A stretch of DNA of 16,601 bases from contig CANIYB010000016.1 in NCBI GenBank assembly GCA_947471105.1, positions 1 to 16,601 on the forward strand, given 5' to 3'. Within the stretch, counting starts at the first letter, position 1, and each line of letters starts with the position of its first letter. The translations under genes and the position numbers were made by a program. The notes below the pieces were generated by a model. The model had not been told where the DNA came from and searched no databases. It saw only the letters and a list, made by a program, of their open reading frames with translations. Shown here piece after piece: positions 1 to 7,370 of the stretch. The DNA is from Cytophagaceae bacterium (GTDB taxonomy: Bacteria; Bacteroidota; Bacteroidia; Cytophagales; Spirosomataceae).

Positions 1-362
1 AATTAGAAAAACCGATGAGCTCTGAAGAATTTTTATTGCATTTAAAAAAACACCTCGACTTAGGCCAAATAAGACATACCGCTCCTTTAAAAAAGAAAAT
101 TCAGACGGTTGCCGTCTGCGGCGGAGCGGGAAGTTTTTTATTAGGCGAAGCAAAGAAACAAAAAGCAGATGCCTATGTGTCAGCAGATTTTAAATATCAC
201 GAGTTCTTTGATGCGGAAAATAGCTGCTTAATATGTGATATAGGACATTATGAATCGGAAGTAATGATAAAGGATGCAATCCTTGATTATTTATCAAATA
301 TTTTTAGTACTTTTGCCGTTCTGAAAAGTGATATTTGCACTAATCCAGTGTTATATACTTAA
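1..362 (+). CDS. Nif3-like dinuclear metal centre protein, C-terminal part (5' end outside window)
   Basis: This is the C-terminal part of a Nif3/YbgI-family protein, a conserved, usually hexameric metal-binding protein often labelled GTP cyclohydrolase 1 type 2 homologue; its physiological role is not settled. The reading frame is open back to the left edge with codons for Leu-Glu-Lys-Pro before the first ATG at 15, so that ATG is internal and the true start lies outside the window. The visible part contains the family signature AVCGGAGSFL, followed by ADAYVSADFKYHEF and CDIGHYESE. The His and Glu of GHYESE correspond to metal ligands in the family. The protein ends in NPVLYT, matching the typical family terminus. 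The gene lies 41 bases upstream of a zinc-ribbon gene on the same strand, a pairing that I recall as recurrent in Bacteroidota. The identification is secure and the function is not. Confidence 0.9.
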   Translation, partial: LEKPMSSEEFLLHLKKHLDLGQIRHTAPLKKKIQTVAVCGGAGSFLLGEAKKQKADAYVSADFKYHEFFDAENSCLICDIGHYESEVMIKDAILDYLSNIFSTFAVLKSDICTNPVLYT

Positions 363-403
363 AAATTAAGAGAGGTTTAATACTTTCAAACGTAACAATA
401 ATA

Positions 404-1225
404 ATGGCTACAGTAACCGAAACAACGATTGCCCAAAAGTTAGAAGCATTGTTAAAGCTTCAGACAATAGATTCAGCCTTAGACAATATCAAGAAAGTAA
501 GGGGTGATTTACCTGAAGAGGTGCGCGACTTAGAAGATGAGATTATTGGGATGGAAACGCGTCTATCTAAATTCCAACAAGAAATTGCAACTTTGGATGA
601 GCAAATTTCTAGCTACAAAAATGCGAAGAAAGAATCTGAAAAGTTAATTATCAAGTACAAGGAGCAGCAAATGAATGTTCGCAATAACCGTGAATTTGAA
701 GCTATTTCGAAAGAAGTAGAGCTTCAAGGAATCGAAATGGAGATTGCAGACAAACGTATCAAGGAAATTGATTTCAAAGTTTTGAACAAAAACGATGAAG
801 TTGCCGGAGTTGAATCTGCTTTATTTGAGCGCAAAAAAGATTTAGAAATTAAGCAAAAAGAGTTAGAGTTGATCATTGCAGAAAGCGAAGAAGATGAGCA
901 AAAGTCTTTAAAGGATCGCGAAAAAGCATTGAAAATAGTGGATGCACGTTTGCTAAAATCATATGAAAAACTACGTGGCAATGCTAGAAATGGACTTGCT
1001 GTCGTTATGGTTAAGCGTGGCGCTTGCGGAGGATGTTTTAGTTCTGTTCCACCACAAAGACAAACCGATATCAAGGACAAGAAGAAAATTATTGTTTGCG
1101 AGCATTGTGGTCGTGTTTTTGCTGGGGTGGAAGATGTAATTCCTGCGCCAGAAAAAGAAAAGAAAACAAGAGGTAAAGTTACCACCGCAGCAGCTGCTGC
1201 AGCAGCCGCTGTAATAGCTGAGTAA
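404..1225 (+). CDS. Coiled-coil protein with C4-type zinc ribbon
   Basis: The protein has 273 residues. Residues 10-190 are almost entirely charged heptad-like sequence (Lys/Glu/Leu rich) and should form a long antiparallel coiled-coil hairpin; the segment NVRNNREFEAISKEVE (91-106) is the conserved turn region of this family. A zinc ribbon follows, with Cys208-x2-Cys211 and Cys232-x2-Cys235. This matches the bacterial C4 zinc-ribbon family sometimes called zf-RING_7. Proposed roles include nucleic-acid binding, but none is established. The tail is basic (KEKKTRGK) and ends in eight consecutive alanines before VIAE, which looks lineage-specific. The start is the ATG at 404; no clear Shine-Dalgarno sequence precedes it, as is usual in this phylum. 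It lies 41 bases after the Nif3 gene with no terminator between, so the two are probably co-transcribed, and a strong hairpin terminator follows 18 bases after the stop. Confidence 0.9.
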   Translation: MATVTETTIAQKLEALLKLQTIDSALDNIKKVRGDLPEEVRDLEDEIIGMETRLSKFQQEIATLDEQISSYKNAKKESEKLIIKYKEQQMNVRNNREFEAISKEVELQGIEMEIADKRIKEIDFKVLNKNDEVAGVESALFERKKDLEIKQKELELIIAESEEDEQKSLKDREKALKIVDARLLKSYEKLRGNARNGLAVVMVKRGACGGCFSSVPPQRQTDIKDKKKIIVCEHCGRVFAGVEDVIPAPEKEKKTRGKVTTAAAAAAAAVIAE

Positions 1226-1243
1226 CATTACTAGATTTACATT

Positions 1244-1280
1244 AAAAAGCCCTTTGCAAATTTTGCAAAGGGCTTTTTTT
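1244..1280. terminator. Bidirectional intrinsic terminator between convergent genes
   Basis: A long near-perfect inverted repeat has its left arm at 1249-1258 (GCCCTTTGCA) and its right arm at 1264-1273 (TGCAAAGGGC). It is extended outward by A:T pairs (1244-1248 with 1274-1278) and has a tight loop of about five bases. The right flank is a run of seven T on the plus strand, and the left flank AAAAA gives a U-run on the minus strand. It can therefore end both the zinc-ribbon transcript, whose stop is at 1225, and accD, whose stop is at 1316. Confidence 0.93.
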
Positions 1281-1315
1281 ATAGTCAAAACAGGATATTC
1301 TATTAGCCTTAGAAT

Positions 1316-2158
1316 CTATTTGAGCATCGTAAGTAAGGCGCTCAATTTATCTTTTAGGTCCTTGCGGTCCACAATGAAATCTAAAAATCCATGGTCCAAG
1401 ACAAAGTCTGAGCTTTGGAAACCTTTGGGCAAATCCTTGCCAATCGTTTCACGAATCACGCGTGGGCCTGCAAAGCCAATTAAAGCTCCAGGTTCCGCAA
1501 TATTAAAATCTCCTAACATGGCATAAGAAGCGGTAACTCCTCCCGTTGTAGGGTTAGTTAATAATGAAATATAGGGAATTTTTGCCTCGGCCAATAAGGC
1601 CAATCGGGCAGAAGTTTTCGCCATTTGCATTAAAGAAAATCCGGCCTCCATCATCCGTGCCCCACCAGATCTTGAGATCATTAAAAAAGGATTCCCAGTT
1701 TTAAGGGAATGATCAATCGCACGGGAAATTTTCTCTCCTACCACCGAACCCATCGAACCTCCAATAAAACTAAAATCCATAGCTGCTATGGTAATCGGAT
1801 TTCCATTCATTTCGCCATAGGCAGAACGAACAGCATCTTTCAACCCACTTGTTAATTCCGTGGAAGCTACTCGGTCGGTATATTTTTTAGTATCGACAAA
1901 GGAAAGTGGATCACCAGATCCCATATGCGCGTCCAATTCAGTGTATTTAGTCATGTCAAACAACAATTCAAAATACTCCTGGGAACCTATCTTCTCATGG
2001 TAATTGCAACTAGAACAAGTGTAAGCAAACAAACGGTGTTCTCTTGTATGTATCGCCTTTTTACAAGACGGACATTGATACCACAAACCATCGGGTGCTT
2101 CGCGCTTAAATTCAGTGGGAGTTTGAATCCCTTTATCTTTTCTTGAAAACCAAGACAT
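1316..2158 (-). CDS. accD: Acetyl-CoA carboxylase carboxyltransferase subunit beta
   Basis: This is the beta subunit of acetyl-CoA carboxylase carboxyltransferase. With AccA it transfers CO2 from carboxybiotin on AccB to acetyl-CoA, making malonyl-CoA for fatty acid synthesis in the cytoplasm. The 280-residue length is normal. The N-terminal zinc finger is present (Cys29-x2-Cys32, Cys48-x2-Cys51), followed by the crotonase-like carboxyltransferase domain with GGSMGSVVGEKI, SRSGGARMMEAG and GFAGPRVIRETI. The start is the ATG at 2158. It is the last gene of a minus-strand series, 58 bases after the stop of the secreted metalloprotease. That gap holds no convincing promoter or T-tailed hairpin, so read-through from upstream or a promoter inside the protease gene are both possible. 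The bidirectional terminator at 1244-1280 lies 35 bases beyond its stop. Confidence 0.97.
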   Translation of the reverse strand: MSWFSRKDKGIQTPTEFKREAPDGLWYQCPSCKKAIHTREHRLFAYTCSSCNYHEKIGSQEYFELLFDMTKYTELDAHMGSGDPLSFVDTKKYTDRVASTELTSGLKDAVRSAYGEMNGNPITIAAMDFSFIGGSMGSVVGEKISRAIDHSLKTGNPFLMISRSGGARMMEAGFSLMQMAKTSARLALLAEAKIPYISLLTNPTTGGVTASYAMLGDFNIAEPGALIGFAGPRVIRETIGKDLPKGFQSSDFVLDHGFLDFIVDRKDLKDKLSALLTMLK

Positions 2159-2216
2159 AAAAAATTATTTAATGGACCGATCCGTATAAATCGGAATGCA
2201 ATTTAATAAAAACCCA

Positions 2217-4886
2217 TTATTTAATGAGTACAATTTTTCTACTAATTAATTTATCTCCCGTTTGTACCTGCAATAAATACGTCCCTTGCGCTAAAGCGGA
2301 CAAATCCAATTCTTCCTTGAACAAGTCTCCAGTTAATTGATATTTTTGAGATAAGATCATTTTACCCATCATATCGGAAAACACAAGATTGACTTCTTTA
2401 TTTCCATCTGCCAACAATGGCATTTGGATTAACAAACGACCACTTGTCGGGTTAGGAGAAACCTGTAAATCCCTGATTTCCGTACCAGGTTCAATAGCTA
2501 AAATAGGGTTACTGATCGTACTTGCCCCTTGAATATTTAAGTTGTCAATCCACCATCCCCAACCGTGAGCTCCCACATCCGCATGTAATCTAAATCGGAT
2601 AATGACTTGATCCCCTGCTTTAAATTTACCGGAGGCCAACATATCGATCTCGCGTTTTTTCAATAAAGATGGACTACCTGATGCCGTTGAATTACCATCC
2701 TTATCGGTCTTAGAATTCCAAGCATTTTGCCAAATTGAGAAAGAGTTAGCATCCCAACCATTGGTAAAATTAGACCATGTTTTACCCAAATCATTGGATC
2801 CTTGAACAATCACATAATCGAAAAAATTACGGTTTACCGTACCATCCACATTTAAAAAAGCTTCTCCTTGATCTCCAGGTTCTACTAAAACCACTTCATC
2901 AAAATAAATTTTAGCTGTATCTGATCGAATGATAATGGGTTTCAACAATACCGCATCGTTGTTCGTAAATTTATCTGAACCGCCACCCCCGTCGTAGGAT
3001 TCCTCAAGACCATCCGCATAAGGATGATCCGAACTTAAACTAGGTGAACTAAATCCTGTGGGCTGACTGAAACTAAAACCTTTCAAATAGAAGTCGGCAG
3101 CAGGTTGTTGGTCAAAATTAGTTACATACGATTTAGTTGACGCTAAAATCCCTAAAACCTTAAATTCATAAAATCCACTGGCGGGCAAATTGACCACATT
3201 GGTAATTTTAGCCTTATCCTTAACCACAATCCTATATTTGATGACATCACCAGATTTTAAAGTACCCGCTAAAAAACTAAATGCATTGGAATAGGAATAG
3301 GTATCGCCAACCAACTTTTTAAAACCCTGCCCCTTTAACGCAGCTCCATTGATCGTATATTCCATGTAAATGGTATCGATTCCCAAGTTGTCGGAGGCCA
3401 ATAAGGTTGGCAAAGGAATATTCGTCTGAGAGGTAAAAATGTATTTTAGTGGGTTTGAATACACGACGATTGGCTTAACGGTGTCAACCCCAATAACAAA
3501 TTCGTTGTAACTCCCAAATTTAGTACCTGCAATGACAGGAGCTTCGGCTGGCGAAGTGAATTTTTTGCCAGACAATTCGTTCGCAGTCCAATAATATGAA
3601 ACCTTCCGATTGGCCGTCGACTTAGGCAAACTGAGCAAATAAGAATAGGTATTTGCACCCGTCTTGGTAAAACTAGTCACTGGAGTCGCCGACAATATAC
3701 TTTTGTCAATCGAGTACATCAGCTTTAATGATTTTTCATCCCAAAGTGTATCCGAATACACCTTCGCCGAAAAAAGCACTTGGTTCTCTTCTGTATCATT
3801 AAGTTCTGCATCGATGATATTAGAGGAATACCAACCTAGGTCGTTGAATATCCCCTTTACGATGGGGCCTAATTGGGCTGTAATTTCACCCCTCGCAATT
3901 TGTGGCGTCATCAATGCATTTAAATTTCCAGGAGGATACGAGTTTTGATCCACGTGATAGACACTGGAACCTTCAATATATCCCATAGGATTTGTTGGAT
4001 TTCTTTGAGTAGGTTTTGGGGCATAAAGCCGCGCCGACCTACCCGCATTGTTTCTCAAAGTGGTCGTTGACGACAAGTACAAACTATCCGAAATGATCTG
4101 TTTAAACAATTGATTCGAATTGTTTTTATAGGTTAAGGTATCTACAAGCTGCTTATTTTTAGTATCAAAAATAAATTGGTCAAATATGCCTGGATACCCA
4201 TAACCTGCAGTTGCGAGGCTCGTAGAATTAGACGTTATATCCGCTTGAATTTGTCCAATAAATCCAAGGCCGTGGCCCATTTCATGCAACACTACTGAAT
4301 ACAAGTCAATCTGATTGCTCGTTGGCACCCCGTTCGTCCCTATAAACCAATCTGGGAAATCAGAATTAAAAGTGGCTATAATATCAGATTCCGATCCATT
4401 TAAATTAGTATGTGCCATTTTTTCAGCCAAAGCTATAGGATACCATGTGTTTAATTTATTTGCCCCCACGAAATTTCTTACACTGGAATATGCCCCCGCA
4501 CTACCCAATACTCCTGAAGCCAATGGACGCCATTTCACATAAATTCGAATAGGGACATCAGACCTTAAATAATTAGCCCAAGTAGTAGCTGCTTGTTCAA
4601 AAACAGCCTTTACATTAGCTGGTGGTGGCACTTCATAGGTGACAATTACCTCGCTCGTGCTGACAGCAGGTATATTAGTGGCCAAGGATTTCTTACTCGC
4701 ATTTTCAAGAATTTGGGCTAAGGTTTTATCATAATAACCGGCTGGAAGTTTACGGATTATACCCGATTTTTCAGGCGTAAATTCCTCTACCATGTCACCT
4801 GGCTTCGTTTCCATTTTTAATTTCTGCGCATGTAAGCCGTTAAAAAGACTGAAGACCAATAAAAAAACCAATAAAAAAACGCGCAT
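2217..4886 (-). CDS. Secreted zinc metalloprotease with T9SS C-terminal sorting domain
   Basis: The protein has 889 residues. A signal peptide (1-20, hydrophobic FLLVFLLVF, likely cut after GLHA) directs it across the inner membrane. Residues 70-360 form a metalloprotease domain with HEMGHGLGF: His201, Glu202 and His205 are in place, and LMTP (325-328) resembles a Met-turn. The site three residues after Gly208, where metzincins carry the third ligand, is Gly211; His311 in YHVDQ, just before LMTP, is the best substitute by inference. Residues of about 360-580 look like beta-sandwich modules. Residues of about 590-785 resemble a jelly-roll/MAM-like module ending in WGWWIDNLNI. Residues 809-889 form a type A type IX sorting domain (VSPNPTSGRL ... 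GTYLLQV ... RKIVLIK), implying outer-membrane export and surface attachment or release. The start lies 10 bases after the HAD gene. The substrate is unknown. Confidence 0.88.
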   Translation of the reverse strand: MRVFLLVFLLVFSLFNGLHAQKLKMETKPGDMVEEFTPEKSGIIRKLPAGYYDKTLAQILENASKKSLATNIPAVSTSEVIVTYEVPPPANVKAVFEQAATTWANYLRSDVPIRIYVKWRPLASGVLGSAGAYSSVRNFVGANKLNTWYPIALAEKMAHTNLNGSESDIIATFNSDFPDWFIGTNGVPTSNQIDLYSVVLHEMGHGLGFIGQIQADITSNSTSLATAGYGYPGIFDQFIFDTKNKQLVDTLTYKNNSNQLFKQIISDSLYLSSTTTLRNNAGRSARLYAPKPTQRNPTNPMGYIEGSSVYHVDQNSYPPGNLNALMTPQIARGEITAQLGPIVKGIFNDLGWYSSNIIDAELNDTEENQVLFSAKVYSDTLWDEKSLKLMYSIDKSILSATPVTSFTKTGANTYSYLLSLPKSTANRKVSYYWTANELSGKKFTSPAEAPVIAGTKFGSYNEFVIGVDTVKPIVVYSNPLKYIFTSQTNIPLPTLLASDNLGIDTIYMEYTINGAALKGQGFKKLVGDTYSYSNAFSFLAGTLKSGDVIKYRIVVKDKAKITNVVNLPASGFYEFKVLGILASTKSYVTNFDQQPAADFYLKGFSFSQPTGFSSPSLSSDHPYADGLEESYDGGGGSDKFTNNDAVLLKPIIIRSDTAKIYFDEVVLVEPGDQGEAFLNVDGTVNRNFFDYVIVQGSNDLGKTWSNFTNGWDANSFSIWQNAWNSKTDKDGNSTASGSPSLLKKREIDMLASGKFKAGDQVIIRFRLHADVGAHGWGWWIDNLNIQGASTISNPILAIEPGTEIRDLQVSPNPTSGRLLIQMPLLADGNKEVNLVFSDMMGKMILSQKYQLTGDLFKEELDLSALAQGTYLLQVQTGDKLISRKIVLIK

Positions 4887-4896
4887 TATTTAGGTT

Positions 4897-5562
4897 TTAA
4901 TTTGTTAAAAATAGAGAATCTTTGAACATTTTTTGAAACAAGTCAACAAAATCAGGACTCGTTATATGGGTGTGGGATAATTCCTCCGACGAATGGGAAG
5001 TGGTCATTCCCACCACCTTCATCCCGGCAGATAAACCTGCTTCAATTCCTTGAAGAGAATCCTCTATGACCCAACAATCTTCTGGATTTACATGCACTAA
5101 TCCTGCGGCACGTACATAAATTTCTGGATCAGGCTTTCCTTTTGTCACTTCAGCCCCACCAATCACCGCATCAAACTGAGCCCTAATACCTAAGCCATCC
5201 AAAATAAAGTCAATATTTCCGGGTCCGGCTGAAGTTCCCAAAGCCGTCTTTGTCCCATTCGCTTTTAATAGGGCTAAAAAGTCCATTAAACCGGGAGCCG
5301 GAGCTAAAAAAGGCCTATAAAAACCTCTGTAAATCTCTTCCTTCTCCTCTTCAAATACATTGATTTCTTCTCGAGTGATTTCGCGTTTTAGGAGCCATTC
5401 AAACGTATCTTTGGAATTCAATCCATTCAGATCCTTATAAAAAATTTCTCGAGTTAGGTGGATGCCATGACGTTCACAATACAACAACCAAGCATCTACG
5501 TGATAAGGCAAATTGTCTATCACCACTCCATCCATGTCAAACAATACAGCCCTTTGCCCCAT
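4897..5562 (-). CDS. HAD-superfamily hydrolase, beta-phosphoglucomutase-like
   Basis: This is a 221-residue cytoplasmic HAD-superfamily phosphatase or phosphomutase of the subclass with an alpha-helical cap. Motif I is LFDMDGVV with nucleophile Asp9 and acid/base Asp11. The cap occupies roughly residues 17-85. Motif II is LGTSAG (Thr110/Ser111). Motif III is KGKPDPEIY (Lys143). Motif IV is VIEDSLQGIEAG (Glu167/Asp168). These match the beta-phosphoglucomutase/phosphoglycolate-phosphatase-like group, but the substrate cannot be fixed from sequence; sugar phosphates are the usual choice. The start at 5562 lies 4 bases after the stop of the upstream MBL-fold gene, and its stop lies 10 bases before the protease start, so it sits in the middle of an operon. 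Nothing seems truncated. Confidence 0.9.
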   Translation of the reverse strand: MGQRAVLFDMDGVVIDNLPYHVDAWLLYCERHGIHLTREIFYKDLNGLNSKDTFEWLLKREITREEINVFEEEKEEIYRGFYRPFLAPAPGLMDFLALLKANGTKTALGTSAGPGNIDFILDGLGIRAQFDAVIGGAEVTKGKPDPEIYVRAAGLVHVNPEDCWVIEDSLQGIEAGLSAGMKVVGMTTSHSSEELSHTHITSPDFVDLFQKMFKDSLFLTN

Positions 5563-5566
5563 CGAA

Positions 5567-6337
5567 TTAAATTGTCATTTTTAAACCGTCTTGAGCTAAA
5601 AAAACATGATCAGGGAGCTCAGCTTGTACCTCAGCATGTAAACCCATCATATGACTCAAATGGGTTATATAGGCCTTTTCAGGCTTAATTTTTTCAATCA
5701 CGTCCAAGGCTTCTGATAAAGTAAAATGTGAAACGTGCGTTGTTTTTCTCAGCGCATTGATCACTAAAACTTTGGAACCTTTTGCTTTTTCTAATTCCTC
5801 GTCAGAAATAAAATTAGCATCTGTGATGTAAGTAAAATCACCAAAACGAAAACCTAAAATATCGATAAAATAATGGCGGACTTTAATCGGAATAATCGCG
5901 ACTCCTTCTATTTCAAAGGGTTTATTTTCAATGTAATGCACCTCAATTTCGGGAACGCCCGGATATTTATTTTCATCAAAAGCGTAGGCAAATTCGCGCT
6001 TTAATTGGTCTATCACATTTTTCTGCCCATACAAAGGAATTGACGATTTTTGCGCATAATTAAACCCACGAATATCATCCATACCCGCGGTATGATCCTT
6101 GTGTTCATGGGTATAAATCACCGCATCGACGTGCTTTATACCTTCTCTAAGTATTTGTTGGCGAAAATCAGGACCTGTGTCAATGATAAAACTTTTGCCT
6201 TGGGTTTCGATGTGAATGGAAACTCTCAATCGTTTATCACGTGGATCATGGGACCTGCAGACTTCACAATCGCAGGCAATCATCGGAATCCCCTGAGAAG
6301 TTCCCGTTCCTAAAAACGTCACTTGTATCGGGGACAT
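5567..6337 (-). CDS. PhnP-type metallo-beta-lactamase-fold hydrolase
   Basis: The protein has 256 residues and the metallo-beta-lactamase fold. The active-site signature is THEHKDHTAG (His77, His79, Asp81, His82), completed by His155 in KVRHYF, Asp173 in YITDAN and His226 in ITHLSH. This is the dinuclear metal set of PhnP-like phosphodiesterases. The N-terminus has CDCEVC (Cys22-x-Cys24-x2-Cys27), the spacing of the structural zinc site in E. coli PhnP, so the PhnP subfamily is a better match than RNase Z or glyoxalase II. PhnP cleaves cyclic ribose phosphates in phosphonate breakdown, but no phosphonate genes are visible here, so the substrate is more likely another cyclic phosphodiester or is unknown. 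It lies 4 bases after the response-regulator stop and 4 bases before the HAD start, suggesting translational coupling. Confidence 0.9.
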   Translation of the reverse strand: MSPIQVTFLGTGTSQGIPMIACDCEVCRSHDPRDKRLRVSIHIETQGKSFIIDTGPDFRQQILREGIKHVDAVIYTHEHKDHTAGMDDIRGFNYAQKSSIPLYGQKNVIDQLKREFAYAFDENKYPGVPEIEVHYIENKPFEIEGVAIIPIKVRHYFIDILGFRFGDFTYITDANFISDEELEKAKGSKVLVINALRKTTHVSHFTLSEALDVIEKIKPEKAYITHLSHMMGLHAEVQAELPDHVFLAQDGLKMTI

Positions 6338-6341
6338 ACAA

Positions 6342-6710
6342 TTATTCCGTTAAGGCTTTCACTTGGGAAACCAATGCATCAAAATTTAAAGGCTTTGCTA
6401 AAAAATCATTGAAGCCTGCCTCTTTAAATTCTGCCATTGAATAATTTCTTGCATTACCCGTGATAGCGATCATCGGTATTTTCGATTTGCTTGCATCACC
6501 TAAAGCGCGTACTGCCTTTGCACATTCCATTCCATCCATCACGGGCATATTGATATCTAATAAAATAATATCAAAATCAGCTTTGGCTAATTCGTCTAAA
6601 ACTTGTTGGCCATTTTTCACCGCATGAATCTCAAAATTCTGAAATTCTAAAATCTTTTTAGCCAAATTTTGAATCACTGAACTATCTTCTGCAATCAACA
6701 CTTTTTTCAT
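6342..6710 (-). CDS. Single-domain (CheY-like) response regulator
   Basis: The protein has 122 residues and consists only of a receiver domain. Acidic residues Glu8/Asp9 follow the first strand, the phospho-acceptor is Asp52 in ILLDINMPVMDG, the switch residue is Thr84 in IAITG and the conserved lysine is Lys106 in LAKPL. There is no output domain, so it would act by protein-protein contact or in a phosphorelay. No histidine kinase is in the window, making it an orphan. I chose the ATG at 6710 (MKKVLIAEDSS). An in-frame ATG at 6791 would add 27 hydrophobic residues, but it lies upstream of the predicted promoter and directly next to the terminator of the preceding gene. It is the first gene of the series with the MBL-fold hydrolase, HAD protein and protease. 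Confidence 0.9.
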   Translation of the reverse strand: MKKVLIAEDSSVIQNLAKKILEFQNFEIHAVKNGQQVLDELAKADFDIILLDINMPVMDGMECAKAVRALGDASKSKIPMIAITGNARNYSMAEFKEAGFNDFLAKPLNFDALVSQVKALTE

Positions 6711-6748
6711 AAGAACCAAATTTAAACGTGACATAAAGCTTATAAGGG

Positions 6749-6779
6749 TAAAAATAGCCAATGAAACCTGCATTTCAAA
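6749..6779 (-). promoter_or_regulatory. Bacteroidota-type promoter for the response-regulator operon
   Basis: Read on the minus strand, a TTTG box (6779-6776) is followed after exactly 19 bases by TATTTTTA (6756-6749). This fits the Bacteroidota consensus TTTG / TAnnTTTG except for the last base. Transcription would begin near 6742, leaving a leader of about 30 bases before the ATG at 6710. The promoter lies directly after the terminator of the preceding unit. It was assigned by eye only. Confidence 0.5.
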
Positions 6780-6791
6780 CCAAAAAAGCAT

Positions 6792-6821
6792 AAAAAAAGC
6801 GATTCCTTAGGAACCGCCTTT
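6792..6821 (-). terminator. Intrinsic terminator after the DUF2911 gene
   Basis: On the minus strand, AAAGGCGGTTCC and GGAATCGCTTT form a stem of about 12 pairs with two G-T wobbles and a loop of three bases (TAA). A run of seven T follows (6798-6792). It lies about 20 bases past the DUF2911 stop at 6840 and separates the DUF5916-DUF2911 unit from the response-regulator operon. Confidence 0.85.
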
Positions 6822-6839
6822 CATTTATTTCTAAAGCCT

Positions 6840-7349
6840 TTATTTCACGTAAAATGAAACAGAAGTCTTGTCCCAATCCAAGGTTACTTGGCCCGTGGCC
6901 GAAACCCCAATGGTAAATCTTTCTGTCATTTTATGCTCACTAGGCTTAGCCGGAACACGCAAAACATCTTTTTCAGCTTTGTAGGTATAAGCACCCCACA
7001 TTTTAGCTTCCTTATTAAAAATGATTGTCCAATCCGTTTCACCTGGAATAGTAAATAAGGAATAAACGCCTTTGGCTAATTTCTTACCTTGAACGGTCAC
7101 ATCGTTTGAAAATTCAATGGTGGTGGATTCGTTAGCTCCTGTTCTCCAAACCTCGCCATAAGGAACCAACGCCTTCAGCGCTTTTGTTCCGAAAACCAAC
7201 CTACCCTTTACTGCAGGTTGCGCATATTTAATCATCACCTCAGTACTTCCCACTTTCTGAATAACAACTGCTGGAGGAGAAGGAATTTGAGTTTGTGCAA
7301 ACGCACCATAGCCTAAAAGACAAGTTAAGATAACAAGGAATTTTTTCAT
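6840..7349 (-). CDS. Secreted DUF2911 family protein
   Basis: The protein has 169 residues and a signal peptide (MKKFLVILTCLLGYGAFA, cut before QT), so it is periplasmic or exported. The mature part matches DUF2911: YAQPAVKGRLVFG, VPYGEVWRTGANESTTIEF, KGVYSLFTIPGETDW and FNKEAKMWGAY are the recognisable family blocks. It is a compact beta-rich domain of unknown function that is common in Bacteroidota. The length suggests a single domain without the tetratricopeptide extension seen in some relatives. It lies 21 bases after the stop of the DUF5916 gene, so the two are probably co-transcribed, and its transcript ends at the hairpin at 6792-6821. The 14-base AT-rich near-palindrome CAATTTAAAAATTG (7355-7368) just before the start is of doubtful meaning. 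Confidence 0.88.
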   Translation of the reverse strand: MKKFLVILTCLLGYGAFAQTQIPSPPAVVIQKVGSTEVMIKYAQPAVKGRLVFGTKALKALVPYGEVWRTGANESTTIEFSNDVTVQGKKLAKGVYSLFTIPGETDWTIIFNKEAKMWGAYTYKAEKDVLRVPAKPSEHKMTERFTIGVSATGQVTLDWDKTSVSFYVK

Positions 7350-7370
7350 GATTTCAATTTAAAAATTGTT

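Noticed and set aside
724..1185. Open frame of 153 codons on the minus strand inside the zinc-ribbon gene
   Set aside because: It lies wholly antisense to a convincing gene, has a low-complexity Ser/Phe-rich product with no recognisable motif, and is explained by the Lys/Glu codon bias of the sense strand.
971..1288. Minus-strand frame of 105 codons spanning the end of the zinc-ribbon gene and the terminator
   Set aside because: It would run through the terminator hairpin and its product resembles no family; its cysteine/serine run is the reverse of the poly-alanine codons.
2165..2205. Short inverted repeats (CCGAT ... ATCGG) between the protease gene and accD as a terminator
   Set aside because: The stem is only five pairs with a loop of eight bases and no T-run follows on the minus strand.
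3664..3948. Plus-strand frames inside the metalloprotease gene (also 4315-4542)
   Set aside because: They are antisense shadows of a gene with a signal peptide, catalytic motif and sorting domain, and have no supporting start context or domain.
7355..7368. Near-palindrome CAATTTAAAAATTG before the DUF2911 gene as a regulator site
   Set aside because: It is only A/T-rich apart from its two end bases, has six-base arms, and is expected by chance in DNA of this composition.
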